Below are positions 35,243-48,572 of a DNA stretch of 64,000 nt, in pieces. The notes below the pieces were generated by a model. It did not search any database. It was not told the origin of the DNA and was given only the letters and a program-made list of their open reading frames with translations. How positions within the stretch are numbered: position 1 is the first letter of the stretch; every line of letters begins with the position of its first letter. Position numbers and translations under genes: made by a program. Where the stretch lies: the NCBI GenBank assembly GCA_027559495.1, contig JAMXSV010000023.1:1612001-1676000 (forward strand). The letters are read 5' to 3'. This DNA comes from Aurifilum marmelostoma (lineage: Eukaryota; Ascomycota; Sordariomycetes; Diaporthales; Cryphonectriaceae).

Positions 35243-37269
35243 ACGACACTGTGGGGTGCCCTCGTGACCCTGTCTAGTGGCCTCACGTGTGAGCCAGCAC
35301 AGACATGGATTAGGATGAGACGGGGCCTTGTCTTGCGTCACAATCCGGCATCAACCATGGCAGTATACCGGCCTACAGGCAACTTATCGATTGACGACGC
35401 AGCGCCTCGATTACCCGGACGGGTAAATTTTCTCACGAATGCGAGGCACCTCTTTTTGCACAGTCATCAACAAATCGATGCCCTGACAGCCGATATCGCG
35501 ATTTTCCCTGGCGTTCTGGCAGGAGTCTGACTCGTCGTGTCAACACATCATTTTTGCATGCGTTACAAGGGTCGCAAGGTAGCGACAGGACCCACGCCCC
35601 ACCATCCACGCTTCAACTCCCCCACCAGATCCGATTCATGCAAGCGAGTGGGGAGTTCCGGTGGTCATTGAAATCCTGGGCTTTCTCTATACGTCGCTGT
35701 GCTCTCGAGGGAAAAGCTTGAACTTTGGCAAAGGGCTGGGGTGTCAAGGTTACCACACCTTGGCTGCACGGTGGAGCAAGCGTCGGCGATGCTTGCAGAA
35801 TCTGCTCAGCGGATAAACTTGCCACTGTTACATCACTTGCATCTCGAGCAAGAAAAGGAGCAGCCATGACAAGTCACCTTGGCCAAGGTTTTCGACAAGA
35901 CCGAATAACCGGGTTCGCTAAATACGATCTGAGATAAGGAGCATACATAGTACTATGTAGCTCGAAGAGTTGTCTCTTCCGCCAGCTTCGGGATCGAAAA
36001 AATGTTGGACCACTTCCAAGGCAGCGACATCACACTCACTCACTTCATTTTAGCCGGACCTCGCCTGGATTCGACGGCTTTGTTGCGATTTTTTTTTACT
36101 TGTTTCACTTCTTTTCATTATATTGGTTCAATGGCGAATGAAGACATTTGGCGGAAACTGGACGGAGAGGAACGTCGCCCACGCGACACGACGGCTCCCG
36201 CAGCCTCTTGAGATTCCGATTATTTTCATTTGGAACTGAGCAATTTCTGCCATATTTGGGGGGAGTAAGAGTTTGGAGTTCAACGACATAGCCACATGTT
36301 CGGCGTTTTCTTTAACAGGGGTTTTATCACGGAACTCGAGCATTTGCATCGGATGAGCATGGCATGGAAATGGGCTGACTGTACTTTGAGGAGCAATTGG
36401 GATGATAACGAGAGCAGAACTTGTACATACATACAGACATATAGGCATCTACATATGCATCTCTGGCGTCCCGATTGGGAAATCGGATGAATTTAAATTC
36501 TATCACAAAGACCTCATCATGATTCTGAACCTATTCTCAAGAGACAAGCTGCAGCATCAGCGCCCGAGCATGAGCTCAAAAAATCCGAATGCTTGGTCGA
36601 TTAGGATAAGACATGTTGCTGGAAATATTATAAGATTTCTGAGGCCTAATTGTGTATATAGATAAAATAGATATATGAAAATGGTTTGTGACCATCCTCC
36701 TTCCTTCACGCCAAGTAATGTGTGTCTACCTCCCTTTCTTCCCAGATCCGCTCATCTCTCGTCATTGTATATGTGTGGTGCCGTTAAGAACTCCTTGATG
36801 GGGCCCACCTCACCCCTTTTCCCCCTCTTTTTTGTCCTCGACTTGTAAGACAAACCAGCCGTCCACCCTATCCTTGATGCAAAAAAAATATAAAAGTGGT
36901 GGTTCGATCGTCGTTGTTGCATAGAGAAACAACACACATGCGCCTCCTTGAAAGACAAAACAAGACCATACCATGTAGTAGTAGTAGCGACAACAACAGC
37001 CAAAAAAAAAAAAAATAGAAATAAAAATTACAGGTTCCAACTCCGATGCCCGGTCTTTGCTATCCCAAACAACTGGTTTGGTCCTTGCTACACTGCTGTG
37101 TTGTGCATGCGAGCGTGACCGGATAAAACAACCTTGCCCGCCTAACCCCCCATTGTAGCAAATCACAAAATCCATCCCTTTGTCTTCGCGTTGTATACAC
37201 AAATATATACAGCAGAAGCAACAACGCCATCTCTCCATCTCCTTCAGAGAAAAAAGGAGGTGGTCACGT
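35243..37269. other. Intergenic between convergent genes
   Basis: About 2.0 kb between the stop codons of the uncharacterised protein and FMP27. Nothing supportable as a gene. There are several A/T-rich tracts toward the FMP27 side (poly-A at 37001-37015 on the plus strand), expected for 3' flanks. No tRNA or repeat element recognised. Confidence 0.5.
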
Positions 37270-40200
37270 TCAGCTTTTGATGTCGAGGCCCTGTGGTGAT
37301 CCGTCCTTCTCGTTCTTACGCTCTCCAGGGGCCCCACTGCCTTCGTCATCGTCTTCCTCAATGACTTCTGCGCCCTTGGACGACCATCGCGACCCCGGAC
37401 GACGTCTGTCTTCGCCGCCGGAATGGGCCGTCAAGGACTTGGAAGAAGGCGATATCGCTTCGACCTCACCCTTGGCGTGACCGTTACCACCATCCTTGTT
37501 GTTGTTGCTGTTGTTCAACTTGCTCGCCAGCGCTGTGAACTTCTCCTTGAAGAAGCCGCCACCCGCGTCCTTGCTGCCACCGCTCTCGCTCCTCTCCTTG
37601 AGCCCACCGAGCATCGTGCGCGCCCGGTTCACGACCTGCTCTGGCGAGCCGCCGCTGCCGGTGCTGTAGGTCGAGCTCATGTTGCTGCCCCGCCGCTGGT
37701 TGATGCCGAAGCTCGAGCTGTTGAACGAGCGCATGCTGCTGGACGATGAAGGGCGGAGCATGGCGATGCCAAAGCCTGAGTGCTTGTTGTTGCTCGATTC
37801 GGACGGCGACCGCTCCTTGGGGGTAGGCGGCATCATCTGGAAGCTGGGCACGACAGGCCCGCCCTGGATGTGTGCGAGGGGGTTCTGCGAGCTCCCGCCG
37901 CTGGACCCGCCAGGGGTAATGGTAGAATTGGTCGTGACTTGCAGCTGGCCGCTGCGCATGGACTTCCCGCTCGAGGCGATGCTCGAGCTGCGGCTGTTGC
38001 TGCGGGGGATCTGAATGGACGAGCCGGACTCCTGGATCGAGCGCGGCGGCGAGCGCGAAAAGTCAAGTCCAAACAGGCTCGATGCGTCATCCCCGCTGCC
38101 ATTCTGGCTGTCGCTCATGCTCGGCGCGGCGATAATGACCGAGCTGCTGGCCAGCTCGCGCAGTTTGGACTGCTGCGCAACGTTTGGTCTATGTCTGAAC
38201 TTGTTGCCAATAATGGCGCCCGTGTGGCTGATGAGGGCCTTGATCACGCGACCCTTGAAGTTGAGGGCGAGATCGAGATTCGACCACATCTTGTTGTGAT
38301 ACTCGATGGTCGGCAGGCGGAAGACAAAGTCATGAACATCCTCTATATTGCGGTCGCCTTTTCCTTTGTAGCTGAGGCAGAGGACGACCGAAGGCAGCTT
38401 GATATGGGAGAAGGTCATGTAGTTGGATGCCCGCGAGATCATCTCGGTCAGGTCGTCCGAAGGTTCATCGTTCTTGTTTTCTGACCTGCGGAGGCCGAAG
38501 CGAGATCTCTTGGTCGTGTCAGAGCTCATCGAACTGGTTTCATTTCTGGACGAGACGGCAGTGTTCGTGCGGTTTACGCCAGGTCGCTGTAGATTGGTAG
38601 AGCGGAGTGAGTCCCAGGACTTCTTTTTGGTCAGTCCAGGCTTGTTCGAGCGGAAGAAGCCAAATGCCGATGACTTCTCACTGGAGTGGACACTGGGCGT
38701 CTTGTTCCTGGTCGGGCTCATCTTGGTATCAGAGGTAAGCGTCGGCCGCAGCCGCAGCTCAAGGGACCCAGCGCGGGTCTCGAACTGCCCTGGGTCGAAA
38801 GCAGACCTCTCCGATATGGCTGTGGCGGGCCGCACAGGTTCTTGCAACAGTTCTTCCTCCGCCAGACTTTCGCCGCCAGGAACATTTTGCTTGGACATCA
38901 GCGGTGAGTCATCCCTGCCTCCGTTGGGTGAAAACTTGTCTCCTCCCATGCCCGGGAATATATACTCGAAGAGCTTCTTGCCGATCTCGCGCTCGAGCTG
39001 GATCTTCAGGGGGAAGAGGTTGACCTCGAAGTGATCCATGACAGGGATGCCGGCGACAGCCTCGAGCATATACCAGTACACAGTAACCATTGGTTTGCCC
39101 TCGGGGATAGACGTCGACCGTGGGTCCTCGAAGAACGGTGCCACCATCTCAGGATAGAGCGCATCGTTGAGCAGGTTCAAGCCGAGGACCCTGCCAACAC
39201 GGATCAGGTTGATGTGAGATCCGTCAGAATTGTCAGTCCGGTCATACTCGACATCCTTCAGCTGGAATTCGCACAGCGGCTCGTTGGCATCCCGCACCAG
39301 ATGCCACACAATGTCCTTGACCGAGATGCACCATTTAAGTAAAGCATTGCCCTGCGTCGAGTCGTATTTTCTCTGCGACGTGGTGATGGCCTTCATCATG
39401 AAGAAAAGCTCGTCCTCACATGCGGCCAGGTCTCTCTCGACCAGCAGCCTGTCTTGCCATCCTTGCTGATCGAGGTATTTGGAGTGGACCTGGAAGTGCG
39501 ACTTGATATCTTCCAGCTGTCGGATTCGTTCCTGCAATCTGGTGACCATCTCAGGCGTGCCCCGCAGGTCGCTGAAGTCGGAAGCCAGCATGATCTTCTC
39601 CAGACGCTCGCTACGTGTCTTCTCCAGTGGCTCGCTGTACATGAGCAGGTCGAGCACAATGACATATATGGCATAGTACTGCGATGAGTTGCAAATCGCT
39701 CTCGCCTGCGGGAACTCGACGGTGAGATTGTCCATACGGTTCTCCGCATTAGTCTCGTTGGACTCGCCATCCGCGCCATCGCCTGTGTTCACATCATCGT
39801 TGTACTTGAGACGGAGAGTGTTGTACTTGTCGTAACGGAGCATGGCAGAAGTCTTCTGGACCACACGCTTGAAGCCGACAGGATCTGTCTGGTAGTCGGA
39901 CATGACTTCCATTGGCACCCAGGGCGGCCATGCTGAGCCGCTCGGTGTTCCATAGGTACTCCCAGAGTACATCGACAGGAGCTGGGTAGAGAACCACTTC
40001 TGATGTGTCACAAAGAACTGAGTACTGTCCATGTTGACCAGGAACCGACGCTGGACAAGTCCGCTGACAGAGTCAGACAGTCTCTCCTTGTCGTTCACCT
40101 CGACAACCTTCAGCTCCATCCCCTTGCTAGTGATCATGACAACGTTGTTCGTGTTCTTGTCGCTCTGGAGCTGTATCTGAGGAGCGATCAGTCGAACGTG

Positions 40201-43200
40201 GTAGCTCTTCTGTGGGGTAAAGCCTTCGGCAATGCCACCAGTCAGGTCCTCCATGGAAACATTGGGCACGTTATCTGCGCTTTCGGCATCGTCGTCAGCG
40301 TTGACGAACTTGCGCCCGTCCTGGAGGATTTTGTCAATCCGGTCCTGGATGTCGTCCCGCTCTCCTTGCGTGCCATTCGTGTTGGCGCGGTTGGCATTCT
40401 TGGCCGTGTCCTTTGCCGCCTTTGTACTCTTCAGCTTGGTCTGCTCCTCAACGATGTCCAAGATGAACTTGACCGCCGGCCGAGAGAGGTAGTAAATGAA
40501 GCCGCGGCGCTGGCTGACTTGATGAATATAACGCAGGATGATATTCCGCAAGAGATTGTTCCACTTGAGCTGCAAATTATGTAGGACGAACCGGTTTAAG
40601 AAGTCGCTGGCGAACTCAGCGCTTGTCGGGAGGTTGATAGAGTGGTCTCCAGATCCCACGGAGGTGTCTGACTTGCCGCTGCCCAGACTCGAACCAGACT
40701 CGTTGGAGCGAACGGGAGAACCCGTCATTTGATCCAACATGTTCTCGAGAAATTCCTTCTTGTCGTGCAACACGCTGCTATGCATCAGCAGGGCATTGAG
40801 AGTATTGCGTATCTCGAGATCGTCATCTCCATTCCGGATCAGCTGCAGCTCTGCTTCGCCGATCTTACGTGTATGATTCTGCATCTGCACGTCCAGCTGG
40901 TCAAGACGCTGCTGTATAAGCTGAGCCTGCACGCGGCGGGGGTCATCGTCTTGGCTCATGATGCACAAGTGCGTGGGCTCTGAACCAAACGGGCTTGTCC
41001 TCTCAGGATCGCCGGCAATCACGCCACCGATATCCGTCTGTCGGAAGTAGGTGAGCCTGGGACAGAAAGCTAGGGGGAGAATCTTGGTGTCCGGGTTGGG
41101 CTCGGAAGGTAAAATCCAGTCGAGCTCCACGAAGTCATCCATATCGATCCAGCTCAGGTCATTGTCAGGGATGGTGAACTTGGACAGATCCGTGCCGTCA
41201 TCCTCTTGCTGCGTGATCAACGAGCCGAGGTTGTTCCTCAGGATCGCCTCTGTCGTGGTGCCCTTGATGCTAGCAGAGACAGCACGAATATCTGCAGAGG
41301 CAAGATCCAGTTGAGCAGCGTGGATCTTCATCCCTGTGGTCCGACTCTGTGTCTTGCGACTCTTGTCACTGGTGTTGAATTCCTCGCGCCTCTGGTGGAT
41401 ATCAAGTTTGAAGCTGTCGAAGCGGACCTTGACACCCGTGGCAGATACCGCATTCTCATCATAGTCCTCGGCGTCCTTGTGCTTGTAGATATGACTGAGG
41501 AACAGTGGAGCGAGCAACAGGTTGTACTTGATAGTTGCCAGGTGTCTTCCAAACTTCTTGCTGCTCTTTTCTCGACCGGGCCACAGTGCGCCTTGCCGGA
41601 CTGGTAAGGACATTGGGCCACCAAAGAGCGACCACCACGCAAAGAAGTGAGTGAAGAAGCGCGGGGTGAGGTGTACGGTATTGTAGCTTCGCGAGCTCTC
41701 AACTTCGGAGGACGCCCAGTCGCGATCAACGGGCGCCCTCACTGCGATTGACAGGTGGATGTGCTGGCTCCTAAAGCCTCTGAAGGCATCATAGGGCAGT
41801 CCGTTCTCATCTGCTTTCGCATAGCCTGGTGCTTTGAGGTTCACCTCATAATGCGGGCGGAAATCGAATCTCCTTTTGCCGTTCTCGATGGCCTGCTCAA
41901 ACACCAGACCCGCCATCCACTGCACGTTCCCTGACAGTTTCATCACGACCTTCTTGAAGACAGTTCCTGATTTGGTGCTTTCCTCGCTGAGAACGCTGTC
42001 GTTGTCATCTTGACGTCGGGCATTGTCGCGTGCGTAATGGCTGAAGTCAGGAATGGCCAGAACATACTCTCCGCTGTCGACGGTGATGAAGCGCTTCGGG
42101 TCATCATCAGTATGAATATTGCACCTGACGTCGTTTCGCCAGCACATCATGAAACCAGCACCGTTGCCAATGACCTGATACGGGTCTCTCGATCCCTTGA
42201 GGCAGAAATGAACGTCGCCGTCCCCCTTCCAAGCAACGCGCATACGAGAGTGGAAGTTGAGACGGATCTTGTCCCAGAAACCAACGCGTTCGGAGGGGTC
42301 TAATTGTGGCTTGGTGAAGGACTCTATGACCATCATCATGTCTTGAATGGCCGGCTGATATGACGGGCCCCAGGTGATCCTTGTTGGCAGCGACGTATTG
42401 ATGTCCACATTCATGTCTGAGTAAGACTTGATGGGCCCGATGGTGCGTCTGACATCAATGGCAAAGCCTCGATCACTTCCCCCTTCGGACTCTGCGTTTT
42501 GTGCGGGGATGACATCGACCCGCACTCGTCTCGTAGCCTCGATGCCGCGGAACTCCTCCGCAATGACGAAGTCGGTCTTGAACGATACGGCAGGCAGGCG
42601 GGAGGACTGACCCGATTTGAGGCTCGGGATATGTATAAGGGGCAAGGGGTAGTCTCTCAGGGAGACTCTGGCCTCGCCCATGTTGATTTGAACGTTCATG
42701 GGGATGAGCAGAGAATACTTCATATCACGAGGCATACCCTTGCCGACCTTGTGGAGGAAATCTGGCAGGTGTTTCATAGGGAAAGAAGGCTTGTCGATCG
42801 TGAAGTGCAGATCGTGGATCAGGGCGGACATGAGCGCGGGCCGCTCTGGCATCTCGAGAATGTTCTCTCCCTCGTCGAGATCGTCGGGCACGTGGCCCGT
42901 TCCCCAGAAGGTACTCCTTATGTCTTTCATGCCGTTGCGGGCCATGGCATAGAAACGATCGATCCGGGTTTTCCAGCTCTTGGCATTGTGTGCATTGAGC
43001 TTGGCTCGAGCGTCTGCGATGGAGACCAGAGTGTGTCCAGTGATCTCACAACCGTTGTCCGGATCATATCTCGGTGCACGATCGCGTTCACGACCAGCAC
43101 TAGAGGATCGCGGCCGACGACCATCAGCACTCTGACTTCTACCCCAAGACGTGGCAGAATGGCTCGAGCGGGCTCTTGGCCCTGTGGAGCGTGCTCGAAC

Positions 43201-46200
43201 GCTGGTCTCTCTCCTCGCCTCCTCGTGGATCCTCTTGACCTTGACCCGGAACGCTTCCTCCCGTGCTTGCCTCTGCATCTGCTCGATGCGGCCGGCTCGA
43301 TAGATCATGCCCAGCTTCCACTCAAAGGCACCGTCTTCCAGTTCAAAGAGCAGCGCCTTGGTCCTGAAGGACACCTTGGGCACGTTCTTGGGCTCCACTG
43401 GACCCTTGTCCAGGATATACTCGTTTGTGCCGGTCTTGAAGCGGTGATGGAGTTGCTCGACAGCTTTGATGACGTTGGTCACGTTGTCCGAGACTTTGCT
43501 GACAATGAACTCGTGAGGGACAGCGCCCCTGACAGCCTCCGTCACGATGTCATACATCTTCTCGTCTTGGTAACCACCAGTCGCCATTTTGCGACGGGAT
43601 TCTCGATAGTCGAGGCGTCCATGCTTGATGCTGACAATTTTGGCCCACACGCCGCGCATCCTAGGCGGCTCCGAGTACAACCTGATTAGTTTTGTGGAAA
43701 AAAATGGTGATGACCAGCGATGTCTTCCTGCTTCAAGACTATAGATATGCAACATCATCGGGGGGTCTGACGGCATGTCTGCTTTGATCTGCACAAAGGC
43801 TGCCTTAAAGTCGATGGCAATAAGCTCAGCGCCAGGAGTGGGATCCTCGGGTTCCTGGAAAGGATTGTCCTGCATGGGAGGCGACAGGTACTGGGAGCCC
43901 GAGCTTTTATGCCTCGGCGTCGCAGGTGTTGAAGGTATGTTGGGCGATGTGCCTGGTGAGGGGACGTCGCCGCTGCCATGCATGAAGGCCTTCCGCAGAA
44001 CTGACACGGCGACGCCGATGGCATAATGTCGGTACAGAGAATACTGCACCAGCAAGGTCTTCACATGGGAGTGTATATGGAAGACGGGTCCCTGGTGATC
44101 GGTGTTGGTGGAGAAGGCGACCTCGAAACGAGGCATCCTGATGAAGGGGTCGACCTCCCATCGATCAGCCGACTCGACCACGAAGGCTTCCAGGCCACGA
44201 ACATGAAAGGCCACACGACGCCCATCCCCAGGGCTCTGGTGCTTCTTCTTGGGAGACACAGGGAGGTTCTTGATGATGTCTGGGTCTATAGAGACGCTGA
44301 CACGACTGCTCGCCCGTTTCCTAGCCCCGCGGCGGGGCAGCCCATCGAGTCGTTGTGCTCGATACTCGGCAGTCCATGACTCCAGGCACAAGGAGACCCC
44401 TCGTGACTCGTTGGAGATCTCCTCGTCCACGCCGGCAATCTCGGCGCTGAAGTCTGATGCCTGTAGTTTGAAGTGCAGAAGCCAGGGGGGCAGCCTGCGT
44501 AGGAAATTTGAGTCGTTCTGCGACTTGGAGTAGCCGCGCTTGTCTGGCTCTACCCTGAGACGGAGTTGCCGGATGATCTGCCGCAGACCATCCGTGATCT
44601 CAGGGCGAACCAGCCGGATGGAGAATGTCTGCAGGTTGCCAGCAGCAACGACCTGCACGTCTGGAGATGCGCTTAGGTTCACCTTGAGGTCGAACGATTC
44701 CGTCTCAACGAGGTCGAACCTTTCGCCCCCAGAGGTCTGGTAATAGAGATTATGAGATTGCACCCTCAGGTTGGATGCCAGGGAATAATGTAGCTCCTCC
44801 ACGGTCGAGTGGAACGACTCCGCGTCGAGGGATATCGAGGATATGGATGAGATGATCAGGTCGAAGTCATCAGGATCTGCGTCTTTCTTGACGGGCGGCA
44901 ATGCGATTCGGAGCACGGGCTCATGCATAGAAAACTTGATGTTGGCCTTCGGGAGCAGCCTTGAGATGAGCACATGCCGCTCTCGGGGCGGCTGTGACCT
45001 CCCCCCCCTTCGGCCTGGGCCGCATCATGGCAAGCAGCACTGGAAGCTGCTTCGGGTCCAGGTCCACCGAAGGAGACGTCACGACGGAGTTGGCGAACAG
45101 GATATTGGCGTTCCTCTGCTCTGGGTCGCTGGTGCCAGAGATCTCCACGGTCTTGGAGGGCAGCGTCGTCCTGACGGTCGTGGTGGCCATAGGCACGTAC
45201 ATCAGGCGCTGTGGGCTCCCCTGTCCGTCATCTAGCCCTATCGAGATGGAGAGCGCAGCAAGCAAGGCCTCGTGAGCGAGATCCTTGGAGGGGAAGTACA
45301 TCCTATGGGCCGGGGACTTTGGGTCCAGCCGGTGGAGATCGATGCCGACCTCCTTCATGGACACGTTGAAACTGACGGGCGGTCCGGCGGTCTTGACAGC
45401 CTCAATCTTCTTCGTCAAGGCAACAAAGCTCACGGCAAACTGCACCTCCTTGATGCCTCGGAGTATGGAGCTGAAAAACTCCTTGGAGTCAGAGACCGTC
45501 TGCATGAGCTGCTCGTCGGTGCTGCCCGGCTGGTCCATCTCTTGTATAACCTTGTCGACATACTCGTCCATCGGCTCCTGTGGGAGAGGGGTGGAGACGG
45601 CAGCCACCTTGCTCTCACGGGCCTTCTTGGACGAATCGAGGATCTCGTCCAGGGGAACGTGGACACGGCCCAGCTTCAGGGCGATGGAAGCCTCCCGCAG
45701 CCCGTCGAGATTCTCGTACAGGAAGCCGTGCACGTTCAGGGTGAGGTTGTCCAGGACCTCAAGCGACTCAGCCCCGAGCGGGGTGAAGAGCACACTCCGG
45801 ACGGTCATGATCCATTCCGCCTGGCGCTTTCCATACTCCTTTCTCGACCTCGAGGCCCAGAAGAAGCGGGCCCGGTCAACCATCTTGCGCCGAGTGTCGA
45901 CAGCAACGGTGACGCTTCCAAACTGCACATTGCCCACGCCCACAATATTGACGGTCGAGTTGGTGGCTACAACGTCCACCAAGCGCAGCCAATTAACGTT
46001 CCGGTGTAACTTTTTGATGCGCTCCTTGATGCGCGTGAGCTGCTTCCATGTCTCGCTGCGCTTCTGTGTGCTAGTCGGACGGCGGGCCATCGGGGTCTTT
46101 GGCGGGTTCAAGGACGGCGAGCTGGCATCCTGCTCTTTCTTATAAAGCGCTGGATCGTCAGGATCGGCTGCTGCCGCACCGGCGATCTTGCTGGCCTCGA

Positions 46201-46474
46201 GCTCGCGGATGTCGACGGTGACGACCAGCTCGCTAACGACGACGCTGAGCCATGTAGGCTGGGCAAAAGTCGGCCTGTGGACGTTGAGACCCAGACCCCT
46301 GATCTCGATCTTGACGCCATCCTTGAGGATGTAGGCGAGGCGGCGTAGGGAGAAGTAGCCGATGCGCTGAATGGAGAGGCCGGTCAGGAAGCGTATAATG
46401 GCGAAGAGGACGAAAGAGGACAGGTAGAGGACGACGAAGACGCCGAAGATGAAGGAGGGGTTCAGGAGGGCCAT
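37270..46474 (-). CDS. FMP27: FMP27/Hobbit-type bridge-like lipid transfer protein, with a one-base frameshift
   Basis: Giant repeating-beta-groove protein that bridges the ER and plasma membrane (or other contacts) and carries phospholipids, of the BLTP2/Hobbit family. The locus is intron-free and 9205 bases long, that is 3n+1. The N-terminal frame runs from 46474 to about 45009, and the rest runs in the next frame from about 45000 to 37270. The frames meet at a run of eight C (plus strand) at 45001-45008, and removing one base gives an uninterrupted protein of about 3067 aa. Residues 1-30 are a membrane anchor (FIFGVFVVLYLSSFVLFAII). Family hallmarks are GFWDKIRLNFHSRMRV (near residue 1395), the WPPWVPMEVMSDY segment (near 2180) and KTSAMLRYDKYNTLRLKY. 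The C-terminal 400 residues are Ser-rich and disordered. The shift is probably a homopolymer sequencing error, since both halves are intact and conserved. Confidence 0.92.
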
Positions 46475-48572
46475 GTCGTCGTGGTGGTGGTCGTGGTGGT
46501 GGCCGGAGGCAGCGACGCTCTACCTGGCGCGTGCCGCTTTGCTATCTAGAAGCAGAGGAGACAGTCAGTAAACCCGTGTGTCTTGTATCGAGCTGACCCC
46601 CAAAGAGATTCGTTCCCCATGCGACCTACATGAACAGGACTGGAAAGCTGGCATCTTCCATTGAGGGTCCTACTATCTCGACTGGCTGGAAGGGGAGCAG
46701 AGGACAGTTTCGCGGGGAGGAAACGGCGGGAGCAGGCGGAAGCAGGCAGAGCAGGCCGGTATAGTGGGGTACCATGCAGACAGCAAGGCGGTAGATAGTC
46801 GTCGCAAAGGAGGTCGTGGGCTACGGAATCCGGCAGAGGCTGATGTATGTATACTCTGGGGCGAAGAATCGATGCGATGCGATGCTGGTCTGTAGTTACG
46901 TTTCCGTCATCCACCAACAACAGGGGGCGGCACCGTTTGTAATCACAGTCAGCAGGAGGATCCTCCTGCTGTATGGAACAAGAAATAGAATCGACGCCGT
47001 GGCAGCAAATAAGGACTGTCCGAACGCGAAGGCCGAAGGGATGATTGATGTTGGTGCCAGGGTCTGGTACCAGCAGCAGCAGGCAGACACAGAGAGAGAA
47101 GGAGGGAAAGAAGAAAAAAAAAAGTGAAGCTCGAGATTTGGGGTCGACACTTGACTTAGCGAACGGTTGACGGTTGTTGAGCTCGAGCACGACTTCCCGT
47201 TCCGGCCGAGATGAGTTGAACAACTGGGTTGGGGGTACGTCGTGGCGTGGTGTCGCAGTACTTGTCCTGACTATGGCCCCGTAGGGAGTTGTTGCGGTAC
47301 CTGCTCAAGTAGCCTTTTGGAGATACTTTTTGAGTACAGGTGGTTCCTTGCCCCTCTGGACCGCCACAGGCCCCGAACCCCTGGTCTGTCTCTTAGGGCA
47401 GATACCACCCTACTGTACGTAGTCACGTAGTATACGCCAGTACAGTAGCTAGTACAGTACTACCACAGCAGACAGCAGCACTAGCTAGGCGTGCTAGTGA
47501 TAGTACGAAGTAGCATCTTGGTGGCAGCTACAGGCGAGGATCCCCCTCGTCGCTGTACCCGGGATTTCGGGAGCGGCGGCTCAGGGCCCACAAGGGCGGT
47601 CGGTACCCATGCGAGGTTTCAGGGGGTCCACTGTTCATCTGCAGCGAGATTCTGATGACCTCTCCTCAGCACTTCTCAATTTTACTACGAATTACTCCTC
47701 TAAATTTGTGTCTCCTGATATTTTTACTGCCACCCTAAGATGCAGGTACCTTCCTTCTCCTATCTCGAAATGCTTTGAGTCTAGATGTTGAGATCGTCAG
47801 ACAGGCAGCACGTGCCCGAGTGCGGGATCACTTGCTAACGGGGACACCATCACGGGTTCGGCTGCTTCGGTGGTACTCCTATTCTTAACTTTTTTTTTTA
47901 CTTCCCACAATAGCATCCTTGACCGTTGGCCATGCATGCCCTGTTTCGTTCTGGCGAAAGGCTAAATTATTCTAGATCTTTTGTTTCTTGGGGGGGCAAC
48001 CGCTGGTTAGAACGTATAACAGGGAACGAATATCCTATCCTCGACCGTTCTCGTGTGTCTTCCATCTTGTTTACTTATCTGTCTTCAGACGCTGCGCGAC
48101 TTGCTGCAGAATTAGTGATACGGATCTGCCTCATTCCCAGGGTTGGACCGCACTCTGATAGTACACCAGCGCCAGCATAACGCGATGCCTTCATGAGGAT
48201 TCACACCATGGAGCAGCGAGGGCCACGCTCAAGAAGCGCAGTGCCTAGATTTCTGGATGTTCTGGCCATCAGCGTAGATATGTTCTCAGCTTCCGGGGCT
48301 GGGTGTGCGGATGAGGAGATGCAGCTTGCTGATCATCGGAGCTGAGAACTCAAGCTGCATGCCGGGTGACAGGGGGTTTCACCGAGACGATGGCAGCCTT
48401 TTTGGGCGCAGGATCCAGATGCCGTCTTTGCACATGCAGGGCTTCTCCTATACTTTTTACAGCCTCTGTATTGCTGGCGAAACTCCTGGGTCATCCATGT
48501 ATTGAGTACTAAAACAACAGCAAGCTTCGACTTTATGATGACTCTCCTACAACCCCTCATGCTCTCGTCAAT
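46475..48572. other. Divergent intergenic region (FMP27 and ankyrin/CorA-like gene)
   Basis: About 2.1 kb between the start codons of two genes that run apart. Nothing supportable as a gene. It holds a cluster of GTACAGTA-type words at 47411-47470 with direct copies of AGTACAGTA at 47439-47447 and 47451-47459, an inverted partner TACTGTAC at 47411-47418, and a short inverted pair ACTAGC/GCTAGT near 47480-47500. The part near FMP27 includes a purine-rich tract (about 47090-47125). Confidence 0.55.
47411..47459. repeat. GTACAGTA-type short repeat cluster
   Basis: TACTGTAC at 47411 is the inverse complement of the GTACAGTA contained in two direct AGTACAGTA copies (47439, 47451), which are separated by GCT. 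The arrangement can form small hairpins or serve as clustered binding sites. Similar words occur near 14045, 16048 and 31952. Confidence 0.5.

Noticed and set aside
42499..43689. Antisense open frame of about 400 codons opposite FMP27
   Set aside because: FMP27 conservation (GFWDK block and flanks) explains this DNA. The antisense product has no family features.
45009..45060. Short intron to explain the FMP27 frame change
   Set aside because: The only length-compatible GT-AG pair (49 nt, GTGCTG donor) has a weak donor, no pyrimidine tract, and would remove conserved-looking residues. A homopolymer error is simpler.
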